Source of the DNA: Zychaea mexicana
Taxonomy: Eukaryota > Mucoromycota > Mucoromycetes > Mucorales > Lichtheimiaceae
NCBI RefSeq assembly: GCF_025766255.1
Contig: NW_026516710.1
Coordinates: 248,001-312,000 of the forward strand
Direction: 5' to 3'
DNA: 64,000 nt
A program made the translations under genes and the position numbers. Below, piece after piece: positions 12,619 to 24,596 of this stretch (the first letter of the stretch is position 1; each line of letters opens with the position of its first letter). The notes under the pieces were generated by a model. It was given only the letters and a program-made list of their open reading frames with translations, searched no databases and was not told the DNA's origin.

Positions 12619-12790
12619 ATAAACATTCTTCGCGAATAAACCTATTTGTCATAGATCTGAAGACAAGATAATATGTGACTTATTTAAGATAGTTGCGCCA
12701 GTATCATTTTTTACTCTGTGCCACTCACTCCAATTGCATAACGCCACTTGCCATCCCACGCATGCGCCAGTAATATCTGAAAAAAGTGTA
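12619..12790 (-). repeat. Right terminal inverted repeat
   Basis: Inverted partner of 10900-11073. Its outer end (AAAAAAGTGTA) is the exact complement of the left outer end. Just inside, at about 12485-12555, a short imperfect hairpin (AAGCGTGGA ... TCCACGCTT) may be a transcript end for the element's gene. Confidence 0.9.
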
Positions 12791-12911
12791 GTAGTGAGGA
12801 CATGTGTAACGGATGTTTAAACTCGCATATGTAAAAATTTGGGAAAATTTGGTCGCTCGAGCAGCTTTGAAAAAAACAGATTGTCTTAAATCTCCCAATA
12901 TCAGTATACAC

Positions 12912-14433
12912 GACAAAACTTTGAGTTGGAATACTTATTTAAAAACAGTATGTAGTTGCTACGTATGATACGCGTAAAGTAGTGAATCTTTGTATAGAAA
13001 AAAGTCAGTACTGGATACCTTAAAGGACATTACACGCATGGACTTGAATTGAGAATCGAAAAAGCATTAAGCTTAGTGTACCACTTTTCAAACTAGCATC
13101 GATAAATAAAAGGAGTAAAGAAAGGAAAACAAGGCAAAAGTAGGGTGCAGTCTCTAACATGCTATTGGAGGGCTCAACAGTGCTCTTCCTATTCCGCTTT
13201 TCGAAGAATCGGCTTATATAGTATATTCCTATTTTTGAGGTTGCTTTTACCGATCTTTTCGTAGTATACAGTATTGTTGCCCCTTGCTCGGCATCGTAAG
13301 CAAAGCACCACCACCCATCACTTAAAGTACGTAGTACCAATAACCTTTATTCTCACCATACGTTTTTTTACCACATCTCACTGAAACATATAAGCACCCC
13401 AATAAGAAACAACAAGATACATAAACTACCGAACTTTCACACCAATTGTAAAGCTTTTCTACAAAACTGGTAGAAAACAGAATAGAGAATGCTCTCGAAT
13501 AGCTTGCTATGTGCATACAATAAGAAACAGCAGTTTCAAATCTATGATACTCGTTACGACTTTCAAGCTCGGCGTATGTTGTTATTGCTCAAGCCTATTG
13601 TTGAAATCTGAAATAAATTCTCAAATGGAACTAGATCTCTTGACAAAATTGAGAAAGATGTCCTTCTGCTGTAGTACAATAAAGGTCAGTAGTATTTCAA
13701 TGGGTACACCAGCGACAGCAATGAGTAACACGTAAGATGCCATAATGCCTTATCCCAGAATATGGAAATTTAGTTGAGTAGGTAAATATGTTAAATAGAA
13801 AATGCCGTACATGTATATGAACTCACAATGTCTTCATAGTAAAATCCAAGCTGGATACAACTTAGTGACACCTTACGAGATGGCAAAAAGGTAGAAGTTT
13901 TCCTTTGGATTTGCCGGACAGTAAAGAAAATGTCACGTGCATATGATATCGCAAGAAAAACATTCTCAGTAGCTTCAAGTGCCACAGCGCCGCGTTTAAA
14001 GTATTCCATTGTGTATGAGAAAGGTCTGAGAATGATAATGTCTCTGGTATTACAGACTACAAAATTTAAAATCGGTAAAGTTGAAACCGAGGTGGGATGA
14101 GGAATAACATTACGTTATATGCACAACGTGGTGCATAGCGTCACCCGAAGAATATTCTACTGTATCTTCACCACTAGTAATACGCTGCCACTATACAGTA
14201 TCACTACATACCGTCAGAACGCTGTCTATTTTTAACAAACTTACAGTATTTGATCATACAGCAAGCGATTCAAATCTTTGGGTTACTTATCTGTAGCAGA
14301 ATGTGACACAACATTACAAGAAGAGTAGAACTTAAACTGTGTGCTAGTTAGGATATTTAAACACTGTTGTTTGTAAAAGGTACGATTTGATGAGATTTTC
14401 TCCCATTACAGTTTGCTTTTTTCAACGAGAAAG
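12912..14433. other. Gene-poor stretch; possible small - strand membrane-protein relic
   Basis: No gene is convincing here. On the - strand, an ATG at 14009 opens a 60-odd-residue frame that meets a GTGAGT donor at about 13829. A second open segment (about 13765-13620) reads as a hydrophobic helix (VLLIAVAGVPIEILLTF), but the phases do not join. Further - strand segments at 13516-13322 and 13340-13020 also hold hydrophobic helices. This could be a decayed multi-span membrane protein. Confidence 0.3.
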
Positions 14434-17051
14434 ATGTGGCGGCTACTATCAAAGAAGCCTGTAACAGCTCAACATAGCATTTTGTCTTCAATCAGCATCA
14501 TTGGTGTTTTATCAGGCTTACTGTGTTTCTGTTCCTCAGTTTATGCCGATACCCCAGGTCCTCGTGCAAATCTTGGTAAGCTGTATACATAATACTACAA
14601 TCATTGTGTTGGTATAATGAAGCAACAAACGTACATGTTCTTTTCTCGATGGGTGGTGATAGCAATAGTTCCAAAGTATAATCAGATCCGTTCTTTTTTT
14701 TTCTCTCTCGACAACAATAGGATGTGTGCTTCTTTCTCGCCGAATCTTTTGCTACGGAGGTGCACAATTCGGGACTTCCAGAATTTTTCGAGCTATTCGG
14801 AAGGATTATTTTTACTATTTGGATATATCAGCCGGCTTGACTATCGATGAGATGATATTGTCATGGGTACCTATCAAAACGTCGTCTGGACAACTGGATC
14901 CGGGACCCAATCTCTTGTTTGGAATGACAGCTCTTCCACAAGAAAATACTATCGTTATCGATGGCGGTTCTGGTCTTGACGGAGCAAACCCTACGGTGCA
15001 TGATACTGTTGCCTTTGACGTAGACTCTATGACATGGCGACTCGTTGGTAGTGATAGAAACGGCAATAAAATGAAGGTGTAAGTAATAGGGTACGTTCAT
15101 TAAGTTTCCAAGCTTTACACTAACATGACTTTAATCTCGATACCAAAGTACAGGGCACAGCATCGTAGCCGATTCTCAAAATAGAGTTTATGTTGCAACT
15201 GGTTACAGGTATATGAAGGAAGTGCAGATACATGTAGCGTCAAATGCTCATGCTTGCATGACTTACATACAAGACATATGCATCATAGTTAAAGTGTTAT
15301 CATACGAATTGAAGTCCTCCGTTCTATTGTTATAATTTTATATAGTGATGTAGACACTGGTAGCAACGTAACAGTATTCCCAAGACAAATGAGCGTATTG
15401 GACTTTCCTGTTTGTATCTTCCAAAACAAAGAGCAAATTTATTAAGTTTTAAACAATATTGATTTCATAAATACGTAGACAGGAGCGTGGACAACCAACA
15501 CTGCCAGCTTACCTGATGATTTTCTACCTCGCAGCGCAGCCACTGGTGTGCTCGGGAACGATGGAATTATTTACTACATTGGGGGCTTCGTCACCATATC
15601 ACGAACTTCTGATGCAGGTCCGGTAACGAGTATACTCGCAAATATGACGGATATTCTCACCTACGATACAAGCACCAGTTTGTGGATTGAAAAGCAAACG
15701 AATTTGTCACAATTGACACCAAGTCCTCGCTATCAACACACTTCTACATTAAGTAAGTACAAATTCGTGCATCATATTTTCTTCGTAGAGCATGTGCTCT
15801 AGATGTTAATGTTCGGCATTATTGTCCACCGCTTCTTTATGTGTGTATAGATCCAAAAACAGGCGAAATTATCGTTTACGGTGGATTTAGTAAGATGGGA
15901 TACATGATATATAGCTCAATATAAAATCATAAAACATTCTCGAGCTTTACTGATATACATGTCTTTAAACTTTACAGACGGTAGCATGTTTGGACACGAT
16001 GATTATTTTTATGTACTCGATATCGAAACAATGTCATGGAAAACCGAGACGCTTAACAGGTCTGCCAATGCAAGTGGTGCTGGCCCAATTTATGGTCACC
16101 AAGGTTTTATTACGATAATAAACACTTACTAACTTCTTCGATTTCATATGTGCATATATTAATTGGCTCTATGTTTTACTTTAACTCTTTTCCATAGCCA
16201 TCATCGACGCGGATGCTCTTATATTGTTGTTTGGTCATGATAGGGAAGGACTAGTCAGCAACAACATCCACGTACTCGACCTAAATACCTATTCATGGAT
16301 CGACCACATTGTAGGTGCTGAGCCAGACGGAGTATCAGCTGACGATGATCCGGAAAGTAATAATGATGGTTTGGCTAGCGGTGCGATAGCCGGAATTGCT
16401 GTTGGAATTGTAGCAGTGGTAAGTATATCTCTGTTTTAACTTTTTTTCATCATCCCACGCGAAATGATTATGCAGGAGCACAATCATCAAATTGAATATG
16501 TATTATTGCATATACAAAAGATCTGTATAGTAGGAGTTATTTTGTACATCTACATCCGCCGACGACGTCAGAAACAAAAGTCAACAAGTGTCGGAACAGC
16601 TTTTAGTAGCGACGGAGCTGATGAAAAATTAAAAGACGATCAATTTGACAGCTCAAATGACGCTTTCGAGGGTAATATGAACAGTAAATTATTTCCATGT
16701 AACAGCCGTACACTTTAGAATTTTTCGTGCCGACATATATGCTGATATCATATGCACCATGCACGCTTGCATAAAATTTTGATAGTGACGGAACATAGGC
16801 AGCAGCAGCAGCAACATGGTGGGCCTTTACCACCTGCATCATTTTTGTCCAACAAGCCGTCGGCTATATTGTTAGAAGACTTAGCCGGCAGTCAAGGCTC
16901 AAAAATACATGTCGAAGTAGTCAGCAACCACAGCATACCATCTGCCAGCGATGTAAACGGCAATAACTTCAAAACGCAGAAAACCTCTCCCATGAGACCC
17001 GACGGTGCTGTTCAATTTCAATCTGTTAAGCCCGACAAAAGCGAAGAATAG
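14434..17051 (+). CDS. Kelch-repeat protein with signal peptide and one membrane span
   Basis: The start at 14434 gives an N-terminus with a hydrophobic stretch (ILSSISIIGVLSGLLCFCSS) and an Ala-Asp-Thr-Pro junction typical of a signal peptide. After a donor at 14576, about eight exons encode a kelch/galactose-oxidase-like beta-propeller: RIFCYGGAQ, NTIVIDGGSG, MTWRLVG, GIIYYIGG, TGEIIVYGG, ALILLFGHD and YSWIDH are the blade signatures. The C-terminal part has a Gly/Ala-rich transmembrane helix (ASGAIAGIAVGIVAVV, continued in the next exon), a basic stop-transfer cluster RRRRQKQK and a cytosolic, low-complexity tail ending at 17051. The layout suggests a cell-surface or secretory-membrane protein with the propeller outside. 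Such kelch membrane proteins are numerous in zygomycetes; the ligand is unknown. Confidence 0.8.
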
Positions 17052-17291
17052 CATACTGTACACGACGTTTTCTCTCTCTATTCTTTCAAACCAATATATC
17101 ATTATTAGCTAAATACTGACGAGAGACTCCTGCACCCTCTCTGTGGGTATATATTTTCCTGTCGTCCTACCCCTCGACGACGACGACAGCCCCTTCAATA
17201 TTCCATTAATCAGTAACAAAGCTAGCATATACATAAACTTTATAAAACAAGTATCTGCACACATTCATCCAACTTATTTAAATATGCAAAG

Positions 17292-18795
17292 TTAATCCAA
17301 ATAACCCTGCAAGACACGACCTGCCAACTGGCCCAACATTTCGTAAGTATAACCACCTTCCTGGATGAACAACACCGGGCGACCAGCGCAGCTCTTGGAC
17401 GTCTTGAACAAGTTTCCCATCTTATGATATGTGTTGATATCTTTAAGCCCCTTCATGCCAGCAATGGGATCTTCATGCCAAGTATCGAGTCCCATTGAAA
17501 TGATGACAATGTCAGCGTTGAATTTCTGGGCCGTCTCACCCTCGAGTACTTGGGTCAAATGGTTTAGATAAATTTCGTCGGTTGTCGTGTTGGGATTCAA
17601 AGGGATATTGATATTGTAGCCTTCGCCTTCACCGAGACCGACTTCTTTGGTGCTGCCAGTAAAGAAAGGATAATCCGGATAACCGTGCAGTGAAATATAC
17701 AACACCGATGGATCATTGTAAAAGATATCTTGAGTACCGTTGCCACTAAATAGGTCGCCAAAAAGAAAAAACGGTACAATCAGTTACTAATCAAGATGAT
17801 GTCCACACTACGTTGGGTTTTTTTCAATGAGATACATACTGATGATAGTCAATGTCCACGATCATGATCTTCTTTTGAGGTTTGTCAGATTTGGGCTTGG
17901 GTCCGCTAGGTTCAGCAGACGACTTTGGGTTGAATTCAAGCGGCTTGCTCATGGCATCCATTTCTTCTAGCGTATAATCCTGGAGGAACTTTGCAGCCAC
18001 AGATGCGTTGTTGACAAAGCAGTAGCCTGGATGTATGTATGGATATGAAATGTGCTTTTGTGAGCAATCATTTCCCACCCCCCAGCATGTATATGGTTCT
18101 AGAATGATGAACCTTACCACCGCTAACACATGAATTGGCATGATGTCCTGGAGGACGACAGACAGCATAGGTAGCAGAAGAAGAGGAAGTGGTCGTTGAA
18201 GCGGCAGTAGCAACTTGAAGCAATCTGTGTGCACCTGACATGGCAATCTGTGCAGCTGTATAAGTCGCCTGCCACGTCTTTGAAGTGTATGCAACCGACA
18301 TGTCATAGGAATACAGGCCAACACGCGCAGATGGGGTCTTTAAAGCCGTTTCCTTGACAATTTCTGGGTCGATCTTGCCGAGAGCGTTGCGGTGTACGAA
18401 ACATTCGCCTGTCACTGCTTCGGCAGGCAAGCCTTCTGCTACCCAATCATCGTAGATGGTGTGCAGGAACTTGATGTAATCTTGCTTGTGCACGTTAAGA
18501 ATGGGTGTCAAGGAGTAGTCCCGCGGGCTCACAACGTTGAATTGATCGGGGCGTGTGTCGAGAAACTTTTTGATCGATTGCAGTCGTGCAGGCGACTCTA
18601 TATTTGGCAATGATTACAAATGTACATAAAGTCGGCGTGAGTAAAAAAAGATAGAAAAGGAACAGAGGGGTCTGTGCAGCGGTTGATTACGTAAGGCGTT
18701 CTACAAGACTTACCGACGTACGGCTTGACAGAGCCTCGGGTTACTTCGAATGGGGGATCGTGAAGCAAGCAATCGTCCGAGTAAACAACATCCAT
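17292..18795 (-). CDS. Class II HDAC / acetylpolyamine amidohydrolase-like deacetylase
   Basis: Zinc hydrolase of the arginase/deacetylase fold that removes acetyl groups from lysines or polyamines. The start at 18795 (MDVVYSDDCLLHDPPFE) fits the family N-terminus. Exons then give ESPARLQSI, CRPPGHHA (active-site His pair), GYCFVNNASVAAKF, DIDYH spliced to HGNGTQ (metal-binding Asp and His), ISLHGYPDYPFFTGS, EVGLGEGEGYNINIPL, SMGLDTWHEDPI (metal-binding Asp) and QEGGYTYEMLG (catalytic Tyr loop); all key residues seem present. The GYPDYPFFTGS and QEGGY forms resemble acetylpolyamine amidohydrolases and class IIb enzymes more than Rpd3/Hda1, so the substrate may not be histone. A (CT)n tract (minus sense) precedes the start by about ten bases. 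The neighbour upstream on the same strand is Set2. Confidence 0.88.
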
Positions 18796-18801
18796 GACTG
18801 G

Positions 18802-18806
<5 letters not shown>

Positions 18807-18845
<39 letters not shown>
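18807..18845 (+). repeat. (GA)n microsatellite
   Basis: About 19 GA units lie immediately 5' of the deacetylase start codon (CT-rich in the gene's sense), in its presumed leader or core promoter. Confidence 0.95.
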
Positions 18846-18849
<4 letters not shown>

Positions 18850-19156
18850 CAAATGGAGTGGTTAAGAGAAGAAAAAGAAAGAGGAAGAGAGACAAAGGAG
18901 TGCAGCAGCTTCCCTTTTATGCTTTTGGTACGCATCTGGACTTCAAACCTTATTATGATACGCATATATTATCGCGAATGTGACACAGAGAAAGATAACA
19001 CAACCGTCAACTATCATTTCTGTTATATTCGAAATACGGTGGTTGTTGGTGCCAGATCCTCGGATCCAGTGTATAAGAATTGCAGATTCGTTGTTTTTCT
19101 TATGTACAGATGGTGTGTAATTTTGTTGAGTGGGTTAATGTGTAATTGTGTGTAAT

Positions 19157-19178
19157 TGTGTGTGTGTGTGTGTGTGTG
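19157..19178 (+). repeat. (TG)n microsatellite
   Basis: About 11 TG units lie between the deacetylase start and the 3' end of the Set2 gene. Confidence 0.95.
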
Positions 19179-19285
19179 GAAAAAGAGCTCGAGTCATTAC
19201 GTGGGAAAAAGAAAAGAAATCGGTGGTGTTTTTGCTATAGGGCGAAGGGGGAATCATGAAGTACAATCACAAAGTCATATCACCA

Positions 19286-22200
19286 TCATCCGTCGTACCT
19301 GTTGGACAGAGCATCGGGTGTTGATCGACGCGAGGAGCTTCTGGACGATGGGGGCTGATGAGTGAGAGGTGCACGGTGACCTTCTGGATGATACTGGAAA
19401 GAAGAGGAAGAAGAGGAGTAGGAAGAAGAAGAGGGATGATGCTGCTTTCGTGCGTAATATACAGGAGAAGATGAGTGCCGTGGGGGGGATGCGGACGAAT
19501 GATAAGGTGAATGTGTGGGTCGATAATGTGACGGGGATGCGCTGCCATGGCTCCGATAATAAGCGTCCGGAGACGATGCTGGCGTGGATTGGGTCCGAGA
19601 TCGGATCGTACCGTTATCCTTTGTAGTCGATGATATATAAAGAGCAGTTGTTGTTGTTGTTGTTGTTGTTGTTGAGGATGTCGACTTTCGATCCAACTTG
19701 GATGCAAAATCCGCACCATGGTCATTGATAAATCGTTCGATTTTGCTACGTAACGCGTCGTTCATGCTGTGTATTCTGCGCGAAGAGTTGTTTTCTCGAT
19801 CCACAATATGATGCGTAAGCTAAATGTAACATTTGACGAGTTCAGCGATCGAAAGAAAAAACAGACTAAGCAAAAGAGAGAGGAAGCTTTACCTTGCGAG
19901 CAAGTTCTTTAAACACAGTCTTGTCATTCTTCCACAACGTTTTTTTCGCACTCAGATGCCGGGTCACAACTTTACTTATCTCTTGTTTGAGTTCCGCATC
20001 TTTCAGTACTTTGCGTTTTGCTGCTGCTGCTGACGAATATGATAAAGCAGTGTCACCATTCGAAGAAGACGACAATGGTCGACGAGGATCTGGAGTAGAA
20101 GCAGTAGCTGAAGTTGTAGGTGTGGCAGAAGCAGTAATAGGTGTAGATGTCGAAGAAGTTGTGAGCTGTTGCTTTGATTCGACCGGAGTACTGCCCTTCT
20201 TCTTTTGAGCATCCAGGATCGCCTTTTCCACCAATCCATCAATCTCTGCTTGACTCACACCTTCGATCGAGCTCGCCTTATCCTCGGGCATTTCCCATTG
20301 CGTTTTCCCAGTAAGACGATTGTAGTAATACACATTGCCGTTGGTGTCAGTCGCCCATCGCCAATTGGGTGGCAATTTCGGCATAGTTGATTCGATTGTA
20401 TCAGCTGCTGGACCTGTCGGCAAGCGTGATGGATCAAATGGCGTGCTCATTGTGGTATCGTATGGAGTTGCCGATGTACTAACACTTGAAGCGGCAGCAG
20501 CGGCGGCTTGTTGTGCTGCTGTGGATGTGGGGAGCCGTGGTTCATAAACAGCGTTTGGATCTGAATGTGTCATTGCTTTCTTCATATCAACAGACGAATT
20601 GTATGCTGCAGCTGCTGCGGTCATATCCATGTTGTGTTTGTTGTAATAGGTTCGTTTTTCTGGACTGCGTCTCGGACCGTAGTAGTACGGATACGTGGGT
20701 GGCGCGTGTAATTGCTGTTGTTGAGCTCGTGGACCGGTTGGAATAATGGGCACAGGTGGGTATTGCATTCGCCAGTAAATTTCCATAGAGTTCGCATCCA
20801 TCGACAAGTACTCGTAATAGTCGTCATCTGGATCAAAGAATTCTCGAGTCGACTGGAATCGTGCACGCTTTGTTGTTGGTCCTTCGGGTGCATCTTCATT
20901 CGTACGCTTTACTCCAATTTGAGCATCTGTTATTTAAAAGTAGAAGAATTAGGGAAAATATCAATTGTGAAAGACGCGTCTACTCAACGATACAATACCG
21001 ATTGCTCCTTCTTCTTCTGAAAGAGTTGGCTCAGCCGCCTATTATTTTAAGATGAAAGAAGGCGGATTAATTCATACATTCATGTCGAAGCGTGTTAGTC
21101 GATGGCAAGGAAAACGTACCACTCTTTTTGGAATTCGATAAACTCGATTCAGATGAGCCCAATCTTCAAGCAGAGCAAGTGACACGCATCTTATCTCTTC
21201 GTTACTGTGCTCCGTGAACGGTTGTACAACGTCAAACATGCCAGAGTCGTCCAATCCGTTTCGATTCGCTAATGGTAATTGCTGTAAAACATGAAGCACT
21301 TTCTCGATAATGTCGTCGTAACTTTTCCATTCACCCAGCCAAAGTTTCAACAATCGCAGGCCGTGTAATCGAACAAACTTTTTCAATACATCTTTGCTTG
21401 TCAATACGAGCGAGTGCAATAGTTTGTCGACGAGATGCATTTTGCCGACTGAATCCAACATGTTCTTGACAAGATCGTTGACTTCGTCTTCGTCCTTGAG
21501 CGGGCGCGGATTGCGTGGTCGTCCAGGTTTCCGTTTGAACTTCTTTACTGGTTCGACGAGAGTGCCGTTAGGTGTTGATGCTGCGGCTGTTACCGCCGTT
21601 CCTTCATCGTCGTCGTCTGTCGGTAACACTTGCACTTCACCAGCTTCCTCTTCCATCTGTTCGTCAGAAACGCCTCCAATAAAGCCTTTGCAGTTCTTCT
21701 CTCCGCAATAGCACTTTTGAGCAACCGCACTACGCACGAAAAGCATGATAGTTTGTTTAGTTTCAAAGGAAGGCATAGAGAAAGAGAGAGCACTTACCCA
21801 TAACGCTCAAATTTGTAATCAAAGGTCAATTCTTGGCCAGCCTGTATCGGAGTACGGGTGAAAATACCAATGCGCATGACCTTGCCTACTACCCATTTTT
21901 GCGTAACGCTGTTTGGGTTACAGGAATGATTAATGAAGCGCGCCAAACATCCTTTTTTCGTCGCATCAATGATCTGTAGTGATGGTTTAGCATCCTTCGT
22001 ATATAACCCCCGGATATGCTCATTACTCATAGACACGCTTGCAAACAGGACATTACCTCATCAGTCTTGAGTGTCATGAAATAATAGTGCGACAATCCTT
22101 CCGCCTCGTACGTTTTGGTGCGTCGGATAAACTCGCTATTAGTAATGACTTCACCAATGTACTCCATCACAAAGGCATTTCTACAATAAAAAACACATTT

Positions 22201-23030
22201 AGTTTGTTAACACCAACAACCGCAACCAGCTCTATGCCGACTTACGCTGGAAGAGCAGTTAGCGCACGGAGACCATAACCCTTCTTCTCGGTCTTGATCA
22301 CATCCACGCGTGCATACTGCCTCAGCTGGAACCTCCGATTACGACAGAAACGTTCGCATGAGCAATCATTTTCAGTGCACTCCATGAACATCATTCGGTT
22401 GATACAGAAATTATCGTCGCCGCACGCTGCGTCTGGATCGTCCGTTCGGGGGTTGTAGCGACAGTCGCAGGGCATTGATTCTTCACCCGTAATGGATTTG
22501 CCGGTTGCTTGGCCGAGGTATATGTTGGTCAATGTGTTTTCATAAGTTTCCATGGCTTCTGCCGTTGCTGATGGCAGCCATTTCTCTTTCTTTTTTTCGT
22601 CGTCGTCTTCATCGTCGTCGTCGTCGTCGTCATCACCACCTCTTTCTTTCTTGATGATGGCTGCAATAAATAAATTTTTCTTCAGTAAATATCACCACGA
22701 CGATGTAATTCTCCTTTTTTTTTTCTCGTTCCTTCCGAGCAGACAGAACGAGAACTTACCACGTTCGGTATCATTATTATTATCTACTTTTGAACTATTC
22801 TCCCCATCGACATCAACATAATCTTCTTCAATCGCCATGTGGTGGAATTCTTCCGTCAAGCGGGACTTTTCGTTCTGATCGCTTTCAATACTGTCGCCAG
22901 GTGTTTCTGGTGAAGAAGTTTTCTCGAAGCATTTTTTGACGTCGAATACTGGAATGTTTGGTATAGATTCGATCAGTTTTTCTCTTTCTTTCTTTCTTCC
23001 TGGCTCGCACATATTATACACGTCTTTCAC
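19286..23030 (-). CDS. SET2: Set2-type histone H3 lysine 36 methyltransferase
   Basis: Set2 methylates H3K36 on transcribed genes and travels with phosphorylated RNA polymerase II. Domains in order: acidic N-terminal region; AWS cysteine cluster (MPCDCRYNP ... CGDDNFCINRMMFMECTENDCSCERFCRNRRF); SET domain (GYGLRALTALPA, FVMEYIGEVI, RFINHSCNPN, GQELTFDYKFERYG); post-SET CYCGEKNCKGFIGG; a linker with an AT-hook-like KRKPGRPRNPRP; a WW domain (LPPNWRWATDTNGNVYYYN ... TQWEMPED); and a C-terminal SRI region (DKTVFKELARKV, then SKIERFINDHG) for binding the polymerase tail. The protein ends in a long Ser-rich tail. The N-terminus is unresolved: 23030 only marks how far the open frame extends and is not an ATG. 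Possible upstream exons exist: an ATG at 23376 splices in phase to 23210-23150, but I could not join those to the body. Confidence 0.92.
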
Positions 23031-24596
23031 ATACCCAATGTGCGGCCCTTTCCAATTGCTTCAAATCACTTTTATCACCACCCCTTCCACCTTTTTGTTT
23101 AAAATAAGAGAAAAAAGAGATCTAAAAATATTATTTTTTTTACCGCTTTTTGTGTCGCCACAAAATGCATCTTCTTCTTTAATGGTCACCGCTGAAATCC
23201 TATATTAAGTAAAAAATAATATATTCAGCTACTTTTTCTTTCAAATCCCCTCGTACACAGTTAAATAAAATCCGAATGGCAATTGATTTAGCATCCCCAT
23301 CGCCCAGCCATGACAGATTTTCGTAGTAAATCATCCTCTTGCACTGTTATTATTACCTGACGCTGGCGCTGTGCATGTAAAGAAGTAGTCTCACAAATAC
23401 AGCTATCTAACCGGAGCCCACTTCAATAAATGCAGCAAAAGGGATAAAAGGAGAAAAGTTATGTAAACAAAAGAGAGAACAGGAGAAATTTTCGAACAAA
23501 GAAATGTAAAAAAGAATGAAGTTGTAAATAAAGAAGAGAGAGAGAGAGAGAGAGAAAGAGCTCCAAACGATTAGACAGCACGGGACATAAGTAAGCGAAA
23601 CCAACCCACACAGAATTTCTTTTTCTTTTTTTTTTCGTCCTCCTTCCTCACTCCGCTGGTGGGTACTGTGGTACATATACTCATGCTCTTTCGGCTTATG
23701 TATAAATATATATACTTGATAATACATATAGCACACCCGCTCTCCTTCTGCCGCTTTCATCGATTTGTGATAGATGAGTAGCCCACACTTTATATTGATT
23801 CTAACCTGCATCTTATTTAGAAGGAGCAAGTCGTTACTAGGTCGTGTTCACTCTACAGTATTGTGGGTGCACGCCTGATGATGACGGAGTAGTCCACCAA
23901 CGAGTTACTGATAGATAACTAGCTATGCCATTTTTGATCAAGTCTGTAGTACTCACTTGGAATTTGACAACAAATTCAAAGTATCGACTGCAGACCTTGC
24001 ATAATGACGAGATGTCTCTACTCGATAGCCGTGGTTTTTCATCAGTGCTGTCCTCCACCACACAAACGGGACGCAGTTGTTTGAATGCATGTGCCGTGTG
24101 GATCTTTCTAGGCAAGCATTTTGACAGCTCCGCTGTGACTATAAACTTATACTGTCAATTAATACTAGAGAGCAAATGATCTGACTAGGTCTTTGCAGTG
24201 GTGGTCCTCATAGTAACGCGTTAAAAAGACAAAAATATGCATGTATCGCTAATCTTTCCTTGCAAACGGAAACGATCTGCCACACGCCCTTCCTAAGATA
24301 CATACATGTATAGTCCTACATAACAACGTATGTAGTAATCATAACAATCTGCACATATGCACATCGACACTACCAGACATTGCGTGACAAAGACGCATAT
24401 CCTCTCTGTGTAGCACTACCACAGCATGAAGTTTTCCATGCAAATAATAAGTGACCTTCTTCACAACGCGCCGCGCGACCTGCGCCAATCGAAAACAAAC
24501 GAAGAAACAAAACAAAAACATTCCGCCTTTTCTACCCTCAGCCTTTTTTTTTTTTTTTGGCTTGACAAGAAGTTCGCGTTCTGCACCTCATTTAAC
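23031..24596. other. Divergent intergenic region with one exon-like relic
   Basis: This spans the 5' sides of Set2 (-) and the FYR protein (+). It includes possible Set2 5' exons (23150-23376), a (GA)n tract near 23536-23556, and an exon-like - strand segment at about 24115-23945. That segment stays open, has a CKVCSRYFEFVVKF motif and ends at a GTGAGT donor, but no partner exon was found. The rest is AT-rich without a gene. Confidence 0.45.

Larger units (their letters stand above)
10900..12790. mobile_element. TIR element carrying a PD-(D/E)XK nuclease-like gene
   Basis: The ends are long terminal inverted repeats (10900-11073 and 12619-12790) beginning TACACTTTTTTCAGATATTA on both sides. 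The outermost TA is compatible with a TA target duplication around a CAC...GTG element. Inside are a tandem array of TTGACAA motifs (11089-11258) and one gene on the + strand. That gene reads as a PD-(D/E)XK nuclease-like protein, not a DDE transposase, and it carries a frameshift. The element is therefore either a broken copy of a family using an unusual enzyme or a non-autonomous passenger moved by a transposase elsewhere. The arms still match closely (about nine differences by my count), suggesting fairly recent activity. Confidence 0.85.
10630..12911 (-). pseudogene. Decayed ORF split by the mobile element
   Basis: Two open - strand segments flank the mobile element: 12911-12791 upstream and 10899-10630 downstream. 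Removing the element while keeping one TA joins them in the same frame: C at 12791 plus TA gives a Leu codon, then TCT GGT ACC follows at 10899-10891. This argues that they were one reading frame before insertion. The upstream part contains ICEFKHP, which looks like an E-X-K core of a PD-(D/E)XK fold; the downstream part has a hydrophobic strand (KLALIGIYQ). No start codon in good context or complete domain is seen, so the host frame was probably already a relic. Function unknown. Confidence 0.5.

Noticed and set aside
22552..22821. Ser-rich + strand ORF
   Set aside because: Antisense of the acidic Asp-repeat exon of Set2 and its intron.
23407..23829. 140-codon - strand ORF
   Set aside because: Composed of translated (GA)n and poly-purine tracts; simple-sequence artefact.
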